From UBA1952 sp965200035 (GTDB taxonomy: Bacteria > Bacteroidota > Bacteroidia > Chitinophagales > Chitinophagaceae): DNA of 64,000 nucleotides. The stretch lies in the NCBI GenBank assembly GCA_965200035.1, contig OZ241334.1:1922001-1986000 (forward strand), written 5' to 3'. Below, in pieces: positions 51,978 to 60,601 of this stretch; within the stretch, counting starts at the first letter, position 1; each line of letters opens with the position of its first letter. The translations under genes and the position numbers were made by a program. The notes under the pieces are model-generated. The model searched no databases. It worked only from the letters and a program-made list of their open reading frames with translations, and was not told the DNA's origin.

Positions 51978-53285
51978 ATGGCATTTCAAATATTTCTGAC
52001 CCTTTTTCTTGTCTTATTAAATGGGTTTTTCGTTGCTGCTGAGTTTGCGATCGTTAAGGTCCGCACATCACAGATCGAAGTAAAATCAGGTAAAAATAAA
52101 GCGCTCGCTGATGCGGCAAAAGCAATTGTCAATAATCTGGATGCTTACCTGGCGGCTACACAGCTGGGCATTACCCTTGCATCGCTTGGCCTCGGCTGGG
52201 TAGGTGAAGAGGTGATGACTAATATCATGCTGAATGTAGTGCACCATTTCGGGGGCGCATTGGAAGAGGTAACAGCTCACCGCATTGCAGTGCCTATTGC
52301 CTTTTTCATCATTACCATGCTTCATATTGTGTTTGGTGAGCTGGCGCCGAAGTCAATTGCCATCCGCTATCCTGCAAGCACTACGTTCAGCATTGCCTGG
52401 CCGCTACGCGCCTTCTATCTGGTATTCCGTCCGTTCATCTGGCTGCTCAACAATATGGCCAATCTCATTCTGCGCATCTTCGGCATTAAAACGGTGCATG
52501 GAGCTGATATTCATTCGGAAGAGGAACTGAAAATGATTATTACCGAAAGCCATGAAGGCGGCGCAATTGAGCAGACCGAGCGGGAGTTGATACAGAATGT
52601 ATTTGACTTCGATGACCGCCATGCGGGAGATATTCAGACGCTGCGAAAGAACATTACCGCCATGCCATCTTCCTATGGCGTAAAAGAAGCGCTGGATTTT
52701 GCCCTGCGCGAGGGCTATAGCCGCTATCCGGTGTACGAAGGCACGATCGATGAGATTATCGGCATCATCAATACCAAAGACCTGATGAAATGTAGGCTCG
52801 ATCCTAATACGGGCGACCATATTCAGCCGCTCATCCGTCCGGCCAATTTTGTAAGCGATAACCGTAAGATCAAAGACCTGCTGAAAACACTGCAGTCAAG
52901 GCGTACTGTGATGGCTATCGTGACCAATGAAATCGGGGAAGTATCCGGGATTGTAACGGTAGAAGATATCCTGGAAGAGCTGGTGGGTGAGATACAGGAT
53001 GAGTATGATGATGAGAAGCCTTATGTGCAGCAAATGCAGAATGGTACCTACATCATTGATGCGCACCGCAAGCTGGCAGACATCAATAAATATATTCCCG
53101 ACCGGCTGGAAGAAGATAATGAATACGAAACGCTGGCGGGTTACATAGCCTATCATTTTCCGGAAGACTACCGCAAAGGCAGCGTACTGCGCATCAAAGA
53201 TTATGAAGTGACTATCCTCACCATGTACCGGAATAGCGCGGCTACTGTATCTTTCCGCGTGATGGATAAGGATGAAGACGAATAG
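51978..53285 (+). CDS. CNNM/CorC (HlyC/CorC) family transporter-associated protein
   Basis: A 435-residue protein. The DUF21 membrane domain occupies residues 1-180, with about three helices and LNGFFVAAEFAIVKVRTSQIE at the start and VFGELAPKSIAIRYP near residue 122. Two CBS domains follow (RYPVYEGTIDEIIGIINTKDLM near residue 255, then VTVEDILEELVGEIQDEYD near residue 330). A C-terminal CorC_HlyC domain ends the protein. The family is linked to magnesium or cobalt export; 'haemolysin' is an old name only. The ATG at 51978 is preferred over a GTG four codons earlier. Confidence 0.92.
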   Translation: MAFQIFLTLFLVLLNGFFVAAEFAIVKVRTSQIEVKSGKNKALADAAKAIVNNLDAYLAATQLGITLASLGLGWVGEEVMTNIMLNVVHHFGGALEEVTAHRIAVPIAFFIITMLHIVFGELAPKSIAIRYPASTTFSIAWPLRAFYLVFRPFIWLLNNMANLILRIFGIKTVHGADIHSEEELKMIITESHEGGAIEQTERELIQNVFDFDDRHAGDIQTLRKNITAMPSSYGVKEALDFALREGYSRYPVYEGTIDEIIGIINTKDLMKCRLDPNTGDHIQPLIRPANFVSDNRKIKDLLKTLQSRRTVMAIVTNEIGEVSGIVTVEDILEELVGEIQDEYDDEKPYVQQMQNGTYIIDAHRKLADINKYIPDRLEEDNEYETLAGYIAYHFPEDYRKGSVLRIKDYEVTILTMYRNSAATVSFRVMDKDEDE

Positions 53286-53430
53286 GAAAATACTGTTGCG
53301 CAAACGCTCAGGTTGATTTCTTTGTACATTATTCTATAATATTGCAGTATGTAAATTGCTCAATTGTGCCCGTTCACAATAGACATACATGCTAATCCCG
53401 TATATTACCTATATTCCTAAGTGATTTTTT

Positions 53431-53808
53431 ATGAAGAAAATTAAATATTGCCTGATCGCGGCCTTGCTGATCGGTGCAAACGATTTGCAGGCGCAGAAAA
53501 TCTTGGAAACGCCTGCCACAACAAGCCCTCAATTCCTGTCTTCACTGAGCCATCCGGATGATCATCACCGGTTTGTATTCACCTTTAAGCTGATTCCCGC
53601 AAAAGCAGGTACGTTTGGCTACAACATTTTTGCTGATGGCCAACTGCTGCTGGCGCAAGCCGTAATGCCCGGAAAAGGTAATGATCTCGGCTTCGCTACC
53701 CGTCAGGATGCAGAGCGCACAGCGCAACACATTATTCAGTTACTCGAAAATCCCGCAACCCCGCCAATCATTTCTGCCCGTGAGCTTGAAGAAATGCATA
53801 TTCATTGA
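53431..53808 (+). CDS. DUF4907-like secreted small protein
   Basis: A 125-residue protein with a signal peptide (MKKIKYCLIAALLIGANDLQAQ). The mature part reads FGYNIFADGQLLLAQAVMPGKGNDLGFATRQDAERTAQHIIQ, then PPIISARELEE near the end. This is the pattern of DUF4907, a small Bacteroidota family of unknown function. Such proteins are often found next to larger type IX-secreted surface proteins, as here: the 991-residue repeat protein starts 38 bp later. The pair may be functionally linked. Confidence 0.78.
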   Translation: MKKIKYCLIAALLIGANDLQAQKILETPATTSPQFLSSLSHPDDHHRFVFTFKLIPAKAGTFGYNIFADGQLLLAQAVMPGKGNDLGFATRQDAERTAQHIIQLLENPATPPIISARELEEMHIH

Positions 53809-53846
53809 ACCCCCTTTTTATACTGTTTAACCCTGGAATGTCTTTT

Positions 53847-56822
53847 ATGAACAGAAAAGCTATACCCTTTTTAGCGCCATTACTGTCTGCACTCTTTATA
53901 CTTCTGGCCTTTTGCGCCAAAGCTCAATTGCCGACGTGTAATATAATTTACTCTATCAAAAGCAGCTCTGCGTCTGTCTATAACTTTGACCCGTCGCTGC
54001 CGCCTTCGGTAACTAATCCTGTGCAGAATACTATTCCGCTGCCATCTACCAACAGCACGGGGCTTACTGTGTGTCCGGTGCTCCGCTCAGGCAATTCGAC
54101 GCTTACCTTTTATACCCTGCTTGAGGTTGCCTCCTCGGGCCTTTACTACGCTTATTACAATCCAACTACCAATTCATGGGTAAATACGGGGCATGTCTCG
54201 CATACCGTGAATATTGCTGCGGGTGGCGGATATATTTTTGGCCTCAATGGCAGCACCGGCGATGTATATCGTTATGACGGGGGTGGCAATGATGTGCTGA
54301 TTACCAATGTTGCTGGTTTCAGGGGCGCAGGTCCGTACGATCTTGTGGCCGACTGTGATGGCAACTGGTATGTGCTGAATCAGACCTCAACGCCCTACTT
54401 CCTGAGAAAATACAGCCCCGCAGGCGCATTGTTACAGAGCTGGACCATCAGCAATCCCAACAATCTGACCGTGTCGCCAAGTGGCGGATTCGCAATCATC
54501 GGCAGTACACTTTATACGGATAATGCGCTTAATGGAGGCATCGCAAGCTATACGCTGACTCCTACAACACTGACGCTAAACAGCACGGTTGCCTTTTCCC
54601 CGCCGCTGAACTCTTACGATTTGGGAAGCTGCGCCGGCAGTGTGCCTACTATACCGCTCATCAGCATTACCGCATCAGCGAATAATGTATGCGCGGGAAC
54701 GCCGGTAACATTTACGGCCAATCCTATATCCGGTGGCTCTGCCCCTATTTATCAATGGCTGGTAAATGGTGTTCCTGCCGGCACAAGCAGTGTCACTTTT
54801 ACCTATATCCCTGCTGACAATGATGTAGTTACCTGTGTGCTTACCAGCAATTCCGTTTGCGCTACATCAACCACCGCCAATTCCAATGCAATAACTATGG
54901 CCGTAACGTCCACCAATACTATTGCTGCGGTAACTGTATCCCCATCATCCAATAATGTTTGCCCGGGAACACAAGTCACCTTCACGGCCCTGCCGGTAAA
55001 TGGCGGTACGAGTCCTGTCTATCAGTGGAAGGTGAATGGTATCATTGCAGGCACCAATAGCGCTACATATCGTTATATACCCGTCAACAATGATGTGGTG
55101 ACTTGTGCAATCACCAGTAATGTATCCTGCATTGCCACACCTACAGTTACATCCCCTCCGGTAACCATGTCGGTAACGACTACTTCTGCGCCGGGTATCA
55201 CTGTTGTTCCATCCGCCAATAATATTTGCTCCGGTACCTCTGTAACATTCAATGCTACTCCATTGAATGGCGGCCCCGGCCCGGTTTATACCTGGAAGGT
55301 AAATGGCGTTAATGCCGGCACCAATAGCGCTGCCTTTACCTATATACCAGCCAATAATGATATAGTAACCTGTATGCTCACCAGCAATTCACCTTGTGCT
55401 ACCATACCTACAGCAAACAGTAATAGTGTAACAATGGTTGTAAACAGCATACCATCTACTCCGGTCACAATCAGTGGTACGGCAATGGTATGTACGGGTA
55501 ATAGCTATGTTTACATCACCAATCCGGTAAGCGGAGCTACTTCTTATCAGTGGACTTTCCCGGCAAGCTGGAGCGGCGCCGGTACAGCCACCAGCATCAA
55601 TCTCACGGCTGGCAGCGCCGGTGGTGCAATCACTGTAGCAGCTTCTAACGTATGCGGTACCAGTGCAACGCAAAACTTTGCGGTAACAACCATCCCTACA
55701 GGCACTCCTGCGGTAACACTTACCTCTTCACCATACCGTGATACAGTCTGCTCAAATGTACCAGTTACATTTACTGCTACCGGCACCAACATTGTTGGAA
55801 CGCCGGTCTATACATTCCGTAAGAATGGAACAATTGTGAATGGTGCAGGCAATACTTATACAGATGCCGGACTGGCTACGGGCGATGTGATCTCGGTAGC
55901 GATGAATCTGGCGCATCCCTGCCTGGGCAATGTATCTGCTACTGCACAGGTCGGACCAATGACGCTCGTACCATCTGTATATCCGGGCATCAATATCAAT
56001 ACCATTCCCCCTACTTCACTCTGCGCGGGCAATCCGGTCACTTTTATCTCCAACATTACCGGTGGCGGTGGTAACCCGCGTTACCAGTGGTACAAGAATG
56101 GTCAGTTATTGACTGGTGTGACGACGCCTAACTACAATACCGCTGATTTTGCCAATGGAGATACCTTGCAGGTAAGCCTGACTTCATCAGCCTCATGTCC
56201 ACTCCCGCCCGTCATTCTGTCCAATAAAATGGGGGTTCAGGTAAGCAATACAGTTAATCCTTCAGTAGTGATCAGCGCTAATCCGTCCGGATCTGTGCCT
56301 CAGGGAACAACAGTAATCTTTACCGCTACTCCTTCTAATGGTGGCGCTGCACCCGTCTATGAATGGAAGCGAAATGGCATAACCATCCCCTTTGCAACAG
56401 GACCTGTTTATACAACATCTGCTCTTCGGAATGGCGATGTGATTACGGCTTCTTTAAATAGCTCTGAGCCCTGTAAGCAGGAAGCTCAGGTGGGCAGCAA
56501 CTGGATCACCATGCGGATAGGCACTACATCAATAACCGGCATAGCAGGCGGCTCGGGCGGCTGGTCCCTTTATCCGAATCCGAATAACGGATATTTTACC
56601 GTAAGCATTTCCGGCAATCCAGCACTCATGGGTAAGCGCTTTTCGTTCGACGTAATCAATACACTGGGCCAGACCGTCTATCATGCAGAAGCCACGCCTG
56701 ATCATAACGACCAGTGGAATCAGGAAATACAGCTTGGCGGTGAAGTTGCCAACGGCTGCTACCTGATGCGGGTAAGCAGTGAAGGGAAGCTCAATGCGCT
56801 GCCATTTGTTTTGAAGCGCTAA
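53847..56822 (+). CDS. Large type IX-secreted surface protein with Ig/PKD-like repeats
   Basis: A 991-residue protein. Signal peptide MNRKAIPFLAPLLSALFILL ends near FCAKAQ. Residues about 30-270 form a beta-propeller-like domain. From about residue 275 come three close tandem modules of about 90 residues, each with ANNVCxGTxVTF, then NGGxxPVYQWKVNG, AGTNSAxFTYIP and NNDVVTCxLTSN. A PKD-like module and two or three more divergent Ig-like modules follow. The last 80 residues are a type IX sorting domain (LYPNPNNGYFTVSI, FDVINTLGQTVY, NGCYLMRVSSEG, FVLKR). Likely a cell-surface adhesin. The ATG at 53847 best fits the signal peptide, and two other in-frame starts lie upstream. Confidence 0.9.
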   Translation: MNRKAIPFLAPLLSALFILLAFCAKAQLPTCNIIYSIKSSSASVYNFDPSLPPSVTNPVQNTIPLPSTNSTGLTVCPVLRSGNSTLTFYTLLEVASSGLYYAYYNPTTNSWVNTGHVSHTVNIAAGGGYIFGLNGSTGDVYRYDGGGNDVLITNVAGFRGAGPYDLVADCDGNWYVLNQTSTPYFLRKYSPAGALLQSWTISNPNNLTVSPSGGFAIIGSTLYTDNALNGGIASYTLTPTTLTLNSTVAFSPPLNSYDLGSCAGSVPTIPLISITASANNVCAGTPVTFTANPISGGSAPIYQWLVNGVPAGTSSVTFTYIPADNDVVTCVLTSNSVCATSTTANSNAITMAVTSTNTIAAVTVSPSSNNVCPGTQVTFTALPVNGGTSPVYQWKVNGIIAGTNSATYRYIPVNNDVVTCAITSNVSCIATPTVTSPPVTMSVTTTSAPGITVVPSANNICSGTSVTFNATPLNGGPGPVYTWKVNGVNAGTNSAAFTYIPANNDIVTCMLTSNSPCATIPTANSNSVTMVVNSIPSTPVTISGTAMVCTGNSYVYITNPVSGATSYQWTFPASWSGAGTATSINLTAGSAGGAITVAASNVCGTSATQNFAVTTIPTGTPAVTLTSSPYRDTVCSNVPVTFTATGTNIVGTPVYTFRKNGTIVNGAGNTYTDAGLATGDVISVAMNLAHPCLGNVSATAQVGPMTLVPSVYPGININTIPPTSLCAGNPVTFISNITGGGGNPRYQWYKNGQLLTGVTTPNYNTADFANGDTLQVSLTSSASCPLPPVILSNKMGVQVSNTVNPSVVISANPSGSVPQGTTVIFTATPSNGGAAPVYEWKRNGITIPFATGPVYTTSALRNGDVITASLNSSEPCKQEAQVGSNWITMRIGTTSITGIAGGSGGWSLYPNPNNGYFTVSISGNPALMGKRFSFDVINTLGQTVYHAEATPDHNDQWNQEIQLGGEVANGCYLMRVSSEGKLNALPFVLKR
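54674..55440 (+). repeat. Three tandem copies encoding about 90-residue modules
   Basis: Three DNA-level direct repeats of about 270 bp (starting near 54680, 54952 and 55219) encode the close modules of the surface protein. They share AATAATRTWTGC-type starts and (G/T)GGTAAATGG-type centres. Repeat-number change by recombination is possible. Confidence 0.75.
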
Positions 56823-56838
56823 GCATTTATTCCTGAAT

Positions 56839-56876
56839 AAAAAGCAAGGCGGCACATTTGTGCCGCCTTGCTTTTT
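56839..56876. terminator. Strong bidirectional terminator
   Basis: Perfect 18-bp stem with a TT centre, beginning AAAAAGCAAGGCGGCACA and ending in its complement. It lies between the surface protein and the convergent yceI gene. Confidence 0.92.
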
Positions 56877-56902
56877 ATCTAAACATCTTTTGTTGGTGCG
56901 TA

Positions 56903-57433
56903 TCAAGCCTGCTTTACCAGTTGAATATTCGCTACCAGCTTTACATCATCGCCTAGCATTACGCCACCGGTCTCTGTAACAGCGCCCCAAGTAAGGCCAA
57001 AGTCTTTGCGGTTAATCTTTCCTGTTATTTCAAAGCCGGCTTTCGTTTGGCCATACGGATCTTGCTGGATTCCACCAAGCTCTACGTCCAGTGTTACCGG
57101 ACCTGTAATGCCATGCATGGTAAGATTCCCGGTTACGGTGAGATCGCTGCCTTTTTTGGCCACTTCAGTGCTTTCAAAAGTCATTGTTGGGAATTGCTCA
57201 GCGTCAAAGAAATCAGGAGATTTCAGGTGGCCATCGCGCTGCTCATTGTTGGTGTTGACTGAGGCTACTTCTGCGCTGAAGTTGATTTTAGCTGTGCTGA
57301 AATCGTCACCTTCTGTTTCTGCATTCACCGTGAATTGGGTAAACTGCCCGGTTACATTGGTGATCATCAGGTGACGGATCTTGAACTGAAGTTCAGAGTG
57401 CATTGGGTCTAATGCCCATTTGGTTGTAGCCAT
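56903..57433 (-). CDS. YceI-family protein
   Basis: A 176-residue lipocalin-like protein of the YceI family, which binds polyprenoid lipids. It starts KWALDPMHSELQFKIRHLMITNVTGQFTQF, the family opening, and has VASVNTNNEQRDGHLKSPDFFDAEQFPTM near residue 58. It has no signal peptide, so it is cytoplasmic, unlike E. coli YceI. It is 41 bp downstream of a MarR repressor and should be in the same autoregulated operon. Confidence 0.93.
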   Translation of the reverse strand: MATTKWALDPMHSELQFKIRHLMITNVTGQFTQFTVNAETEGDDFSTAKINFSAEVASVNTNNEQRDGHLKSPDFFDAEQFPTMTFESTEVAKKGSDLTVTGNLTMHGITGPVTLDVELGGIQQDPYGQTKAGFEITGKINRKDFGLTWGAVTETGGVMLGDDVKLVANIQLVKQA

Positions 57434-57474
57434 AGCTATTTGTTTTTTATTTACTGAGTTATAAAAATGTTCTT

Positions 57475-57930
57475 TTAATCTTCTGTGCGGATTTTTTCCA
57501 ACAGGTCATTCAGAATAGTGGATTCCTCTTCGGTCAGCCTGAGCGTACCATTCATCTTGTGCATATCGGCATTGGCACGGTCCAGTATCTTCAGTCCTGT
57601 TTCTGTAAGGGTTACCAAAGTCTCCCGGCGGTCTGCCTCCGATTGGGTACGTTCTGCAATGCCCTTCAGAATCATACGGTCAATAATGCGGGGTACATTG
57701 GAGCTGCGCTCGATCATGCGTAAAGCAATATCTTTTACACACATCGCCTGAGGGTGTTTTCCTTTCAGGATACGCATCACATTAAATTGTTCACTGGTAA
57801 GACTATGCTTTTTCAGCGTGGTGCTTACTTTTGTCTTAGCCCAATAAGCAGTGTACATTAGATTCAGCATCGACTTGTGAGCCATCGATTCAAACCGCTC
57901 TGTTTTTAAAACCTCCTCAAGTCTCATCAT
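57475..57930 (-). CDS. MarR-family transcriptional regulator
   Basis: A 151-residue winged-helix repressor. The DNA-binding region lies at residues 45-105: SLTSEQFNVMRILKGKHPQAM, DIALRMIERSSNVPRIIDRMILKG and RTQSEADRRETLVTLTETG, the last being the MarR wing with its DxRxxxVxLT pattern. The helices at both ends form the dimer. The sequence starts with two ATG codons and the -7 promoter box ends 1 nt before the first. Transcription may begin inside them, so the true start may be the second ATG (57927) or Met16. A 16-bp palindrome at the promoter indicates autorepression of this gene and yceI. Confidence 0.92.
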   Translation of the reverse strand: MMRLEEVLKTERFESMAHKSMLNLMYTAYWAKTKVSTTLKKHSLTSEQFNVMRILKGKHPQAMCVKDIALRMIERSSNVPRIIDRMILKGIAERTQSEADRRETLVTLTETGLKILDRANADMHKMNGTLRLTEEESTILNDLLEKIRTED

Positions 57931-57931
57931 G

Positions 57932-57963
57932 CAAATGTATGTACATACATGCAGTTTGCCAAA
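57932..57963 (-). promoter_or_regulatory. MarR-yceI promoter (TTTG-N20-TACATTTG)
   Basis: On the minus strand, TTTG at 57963-57960 and TACATTTG at 57939-57932, spaced 20 nt. This is the closest match to the Bacteroidota promoter consensus in the window. Confidence 0.75.
57935..57950. promoter_or_regulatory. MarR operator, perfect 16-bp palindrome
   Basis: ATGTATGTACATACAT is its own reverse complement. It covers part of the -7 box and the spacer of the marR promoter, so a bound dimer would block RNA polymerase. Confidence 0.72.
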
Positions 57964-58093
57964 AGTTAAGTGCTGTACTATTATCTAGTTTCTGATAAAG
58001 TCTTTTCAGCAAAATTTTTCAGGAGTTATAACAAAGCAATCCGTTAGTCGATTCGATGAATCGATGCAGCCGAATCAGTAGTCCGTTAAAAGC

Positions 58094-58121
58094 AAAAAAG
58101 CCCGGTCACAAGACCGAGCTT
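58094..58121 (-). terminator. Rho-independent terminator after pckA
   Basis: Minus strand 10-bp stem with one G-T pair (AAGCTCGGTC/GACCGGGCTT), loop of four, followed by TTTTTT. It is 30 bp past the pckA stop. Confidence 0.85.
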
Positions 58122-58151
58122 CTACATTTTGCATTTTTAATTTTGCATTAA

Positions 58152-59768
58152 TCAGGCAACTTCGCTCATCACCTTAGGCGCTGCGCTCTTGATCGCATCG
58201 CTGGCCTGTGCTGCATACTTTTCAAAGTTCTTGTTGAACAGAGTAGCAAGCTCGGAAGCCTTCTTATCATACGCTTCCTGATCAGCCCAGGTATCACGCG
58301 GGTTCAGCACCTCAGCAGGTACGCCCGGTACGCTTTGCGGAACCAGTACGCCAAATACCGGATGCGCTGCATATTCGGCATCATTCAGCTCACCATTTAT
58401 AGCAGCCGTAATCATAGCGCGGGTATGCTTCAGGCTCATGCGCTGACCTACACCGTAAGAGCCACCGCTCCAGCCGGTATTGATCAGCCATACATTCACA
58501 TCTTTATGCTCATCCAGCTTCTTGCCCAGCAGCTCTGCATACTTGGCAGGATGCAGCGGCAGGAATACGCGGCCAAAGCAGGCTGAGAAAGTAGGCTGTG
58601 GCTCGGTAACGCCAACTTCCGTACCAGCTACTTTAGCTGTATAGCCAGAGATAAACTGGAACATGGCCTGCTCGGTAGTGAGCTTGGAGATCGGAGGCAG
58701 AATGCCAAAGGCATCAGCCGTAAGGAAGAAAATATTCTTCGGGTCGCCGCCATAAGATTTTTCCTTTGCATTCGGAATGAAATCGATCGGGTAGGCAACG
58801 CGTGTGTTTTCAGTAACAGAAGCGTCTGCGTAGTCAACAGTCTTGCTGCCTTCGTGAAACTTAATATTTTCCAGCAGTGCGCCCGGCTTTACCGCAGCCC
58901 AGATCTGAGGCTCTTTTTCTTCGCTCAGATCAATGCACTTGGCATAGCAGCCGCCTTCGAAATTGAAGACAGAGCCATCGGCCCAGCCATGTTCATCATC
59001 ACCAATGAGGGCACGGTTAGGGTCTGCAGAAAGCGTAGTCTTGCCTGTGCCGGAAAGGCCGAAGAACAGCGCTACATCTCCATCCTTGCCTTCGTTGGCA
59101 GAGCAGTGCATGGAAAGCACTTTATGATCATTCGGCAATACAAAATTCAATACGCCGAAGATGCCTTTCTTCATTTCGCCGGTATAGGCAGAGCCGCCGA
59201 TCAGGATGATCTTGCGGGTAAAGTTCACCGCGGTGAAGTTGGCCTGGCGGGTGCCATCCACAGCAGGATCTGCGTGGAAAGAAGGCGCCTGCAGAATGGT
59301 CCAGTCAGGAGTCTGGGTCTGAACTTCTTCTGCGGTCGGGCGCAGGAACAAATCGTTGCAAAACAGGTTGGCCCATGGTGTCTCATTCACCACGCGGATG
59401 TTGAGGCGGAAGGTAGGATCGGCGCAGGCATAAGCATCACGTACCCATACTTCCTTACCCTTCATATGAGCGCACACTTTATTGTACAGTGTGTCAAATA
59501 CTTCAGGAGCCATCGGAATATTCACATCACCCCAGTCCACGGTATCTTCTGTGATCGAATCACGCACCGAAAACTTATCCTTAGGCGAGCGGCCGGTAAA
59601 CTTACCTGTGCTTACAGACAGCGCACCGGTATCGTTCAGCTCACCCTGGCCAAGATCCAGTGTCTTCTGGGTCAATTCTTCCGGAGAAAGGTTCCAGTGT
59701 GCCACAGCCACGTCGAGACCCATATCAGCCAGATTTGCTGACGGGTTCTTCTTGCCAAATTCCTGCAT
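58152..59768 (-). CDS. pckA: Phosphoenolpyruvate carboxykinase (ATP)
   Basis: A 538-residue enzyme converting oxaloacetate and ATP to PEP, CO2 and ADP, for gluconeogenesis or anaplerosis. Motifs are STGKFTGRSPKDKFSVRD near residue 52, the kinase loop GLSGTGKTTLSADPNR near residue 240 and IGDDEHGW near 258. The length is that of ATP-type enzymes. The ATG at 59768 gives MQEFGKKNPSANLADMGL; the start 18 codons upstream adds residues not seen in the family. A TATTTTTG -7 box lies 38 nt upstream. Confidence 0.97.
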   Translation of the reverse strand: MQEFGKKNPSANLADMGLDVAVAHWNLSPEELTQKTLDLGQGELNDTGALSVSTGKFTGRSPKDKFSVRDSITEDTVDWGDVNIPMAPEVFDTLYNKVCAHMKGKEVWVRDAYACADPTFRLNIRVVNETPWANLFCNDLFLRPTAEEVQTQTPDWTILQAPSFHADPAVDGTRQANFTAVNFTRKIILIGGSAYTGEMKKGIFGVLNFVLPNDHKVLSMHCSANEGKDGDVALFFGLSGTGKTTLSADPNRALIGDDEHGWADGSVFNFEGGCYAKCIDLSEEKEPQIWAAVKPGALLENIKFHEGSKTVDYADASVTENTRVAYPIDFIPNAKEKSYGGDPKNIFFLTADAFGILPPISKLTTEQAMFQFISGYTAKVAGTEVGVTEPQPTFSACFGRVFLPLHPAKYAELLGKKLDEHKDVNVWLINTGWSGGSYGVGQRMSLKHTRAMITAAINGELNDAEYAAHPVFGVLVPQSVPGVPAEVLNPRDTWADQEAYDKKASELATLFNKNFEKYAAQASDAIKSAAPKVMSEVA

Positions 59769-59806
59769 AGAATTTTCTTTATGAGTTTTTTTTGGAAAAT
59801 TGGCTG

Positions 59807-59814
59807 CAAAAATA
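59807..59814 (-). promoter_or_regulatory. pckA -7 promoter element
   Basis: Minus strand TATTTTTG matches TAnnTTTG. It lies 38 nt before the chosen ATG; this also argues against the longer start, which would overlap it. Confidence 0.5.
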
Positions 59815-60001
59815 CAACGCAAATCTTTCCAAAAGTCATTTTTTTGAAATAAGTAGTCGCCTAATTTTTTTTTGAAAGGATCATTACCGGCTACTGAAAG
59901 GCCTTGCTTCTGACCACATCAGCTATTCTGAAGACAATTATGGTTCTCCTGCTCCTTAAGAATGATGCAACGGCTGTCCGTTTTAAAGCTTATCCGTTCG
60001 C

Positions 60002-60511
60002 TTAAAGGCTCTTGAGCGCCGCCATCAATTCTTCTGTCTTCACACCACCTTCCCACATTTTTACAAACTTCTTCTTACGGTCATAGATCACGATATAGGG
60101 CACATAATTGGCTCCATAGAATCTTGGGAAGAAATATTCATAATCCTTCGCTACCATAATATTTTTATAATCCTTCAGCTTCATCTGCGCGGCAAAAGGA
60201 CGGAGCGTGGATAGCGGCATTGGGGTAAACAAAAGAATCTGTACACCCGTTAATGAGTCCATCTTGCCAAGCAGATTTTTGATCGTCATCTGGCAATGGT
60301 CGCAGTCGGGGCTGAAAAAAATCATCAGCGTGGGGCGGCCTTCGGGCACATTGTAAGTATTGAAAATAGTAGCGCTATCCTGCAGCAAAAGATTGAAAGC
60401 CGGCAGCGTGGGATATTTCTGATAAGGCAGCGAATCACGCTTTTTTTCCTGCGCATGGAGCGTAAAGGTGGAAGCAATCAGCAGCAGAGCGGCAAAGAAA
60501 CGGTGTAGCAT
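60002..60511 (-). CDS. Secreted thioredoxin-like protein
   Basis: A 169-residue protein with a signal peptide (MLHRFFAALLLIASTFTLHAQ). The thioredoxin-like domain has the redox motif FFSPDCDHCQMTI (CDHC) near residue 64 and the cis-proline region NYVPYIVIYD near residue 136. It likely acts on periplasmic thiols. The open frame continues far upstream of 60511, but that part is the antisense of the helicase gene and is not coding. It diverges from the helicase across 90 bp. Confidence 0.82.
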   Translation of the reverse strand: MLHRFFAALLLIASTFTLHAQEKKRDSLPYQKYPTLPAFNLLLQDSATIFNTYNVPEGRPTLMIFFSPDCDHCQMTIKNLLGKMDSLTGVQILLFTPMPLSTLRPFAAQMKLKDYKNIMVAKDYEYFFPRFYGANYVPYIVIYDRKKKFVKMWEGGVKTEELMAALKSL

Positions 60512-60586
60512 GAGCCTGTAATATTCAGGCAGCAAATGTCGGTTAAAATCGTTTGTTAGCGGTTGCTGCAATCCTGATGAATAAGG

Positions 60587-60594
60587 TAATTTTG
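60587..60594 (+). promoter_or_regulatory. Helicase -7 promoter element; leaderless candidate
   Basis: TAATTTTG ends 7 nt before the ATG at 60602. A GTTG lies 21 nt upstream as a weak -33. Confidence 0.5.
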
Positions 60595-60601
60595 AAAGCA
60601 T

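Noticed and set aside
58048..58064. Hairpin TCGATTC-GAT-GAATCGA between pckA and marR
   Set aside because: It has no T-run and no match elsewhere in the window. It may be a regulatory site, but nothing supports it.
58120..58150. ATTTTGCATTTTTAATTTT-type AT-rich stretch after pckA
   Set aside because: Low-complexity text of a type common between genes in this phylum; no structure beyond a simple repeat.
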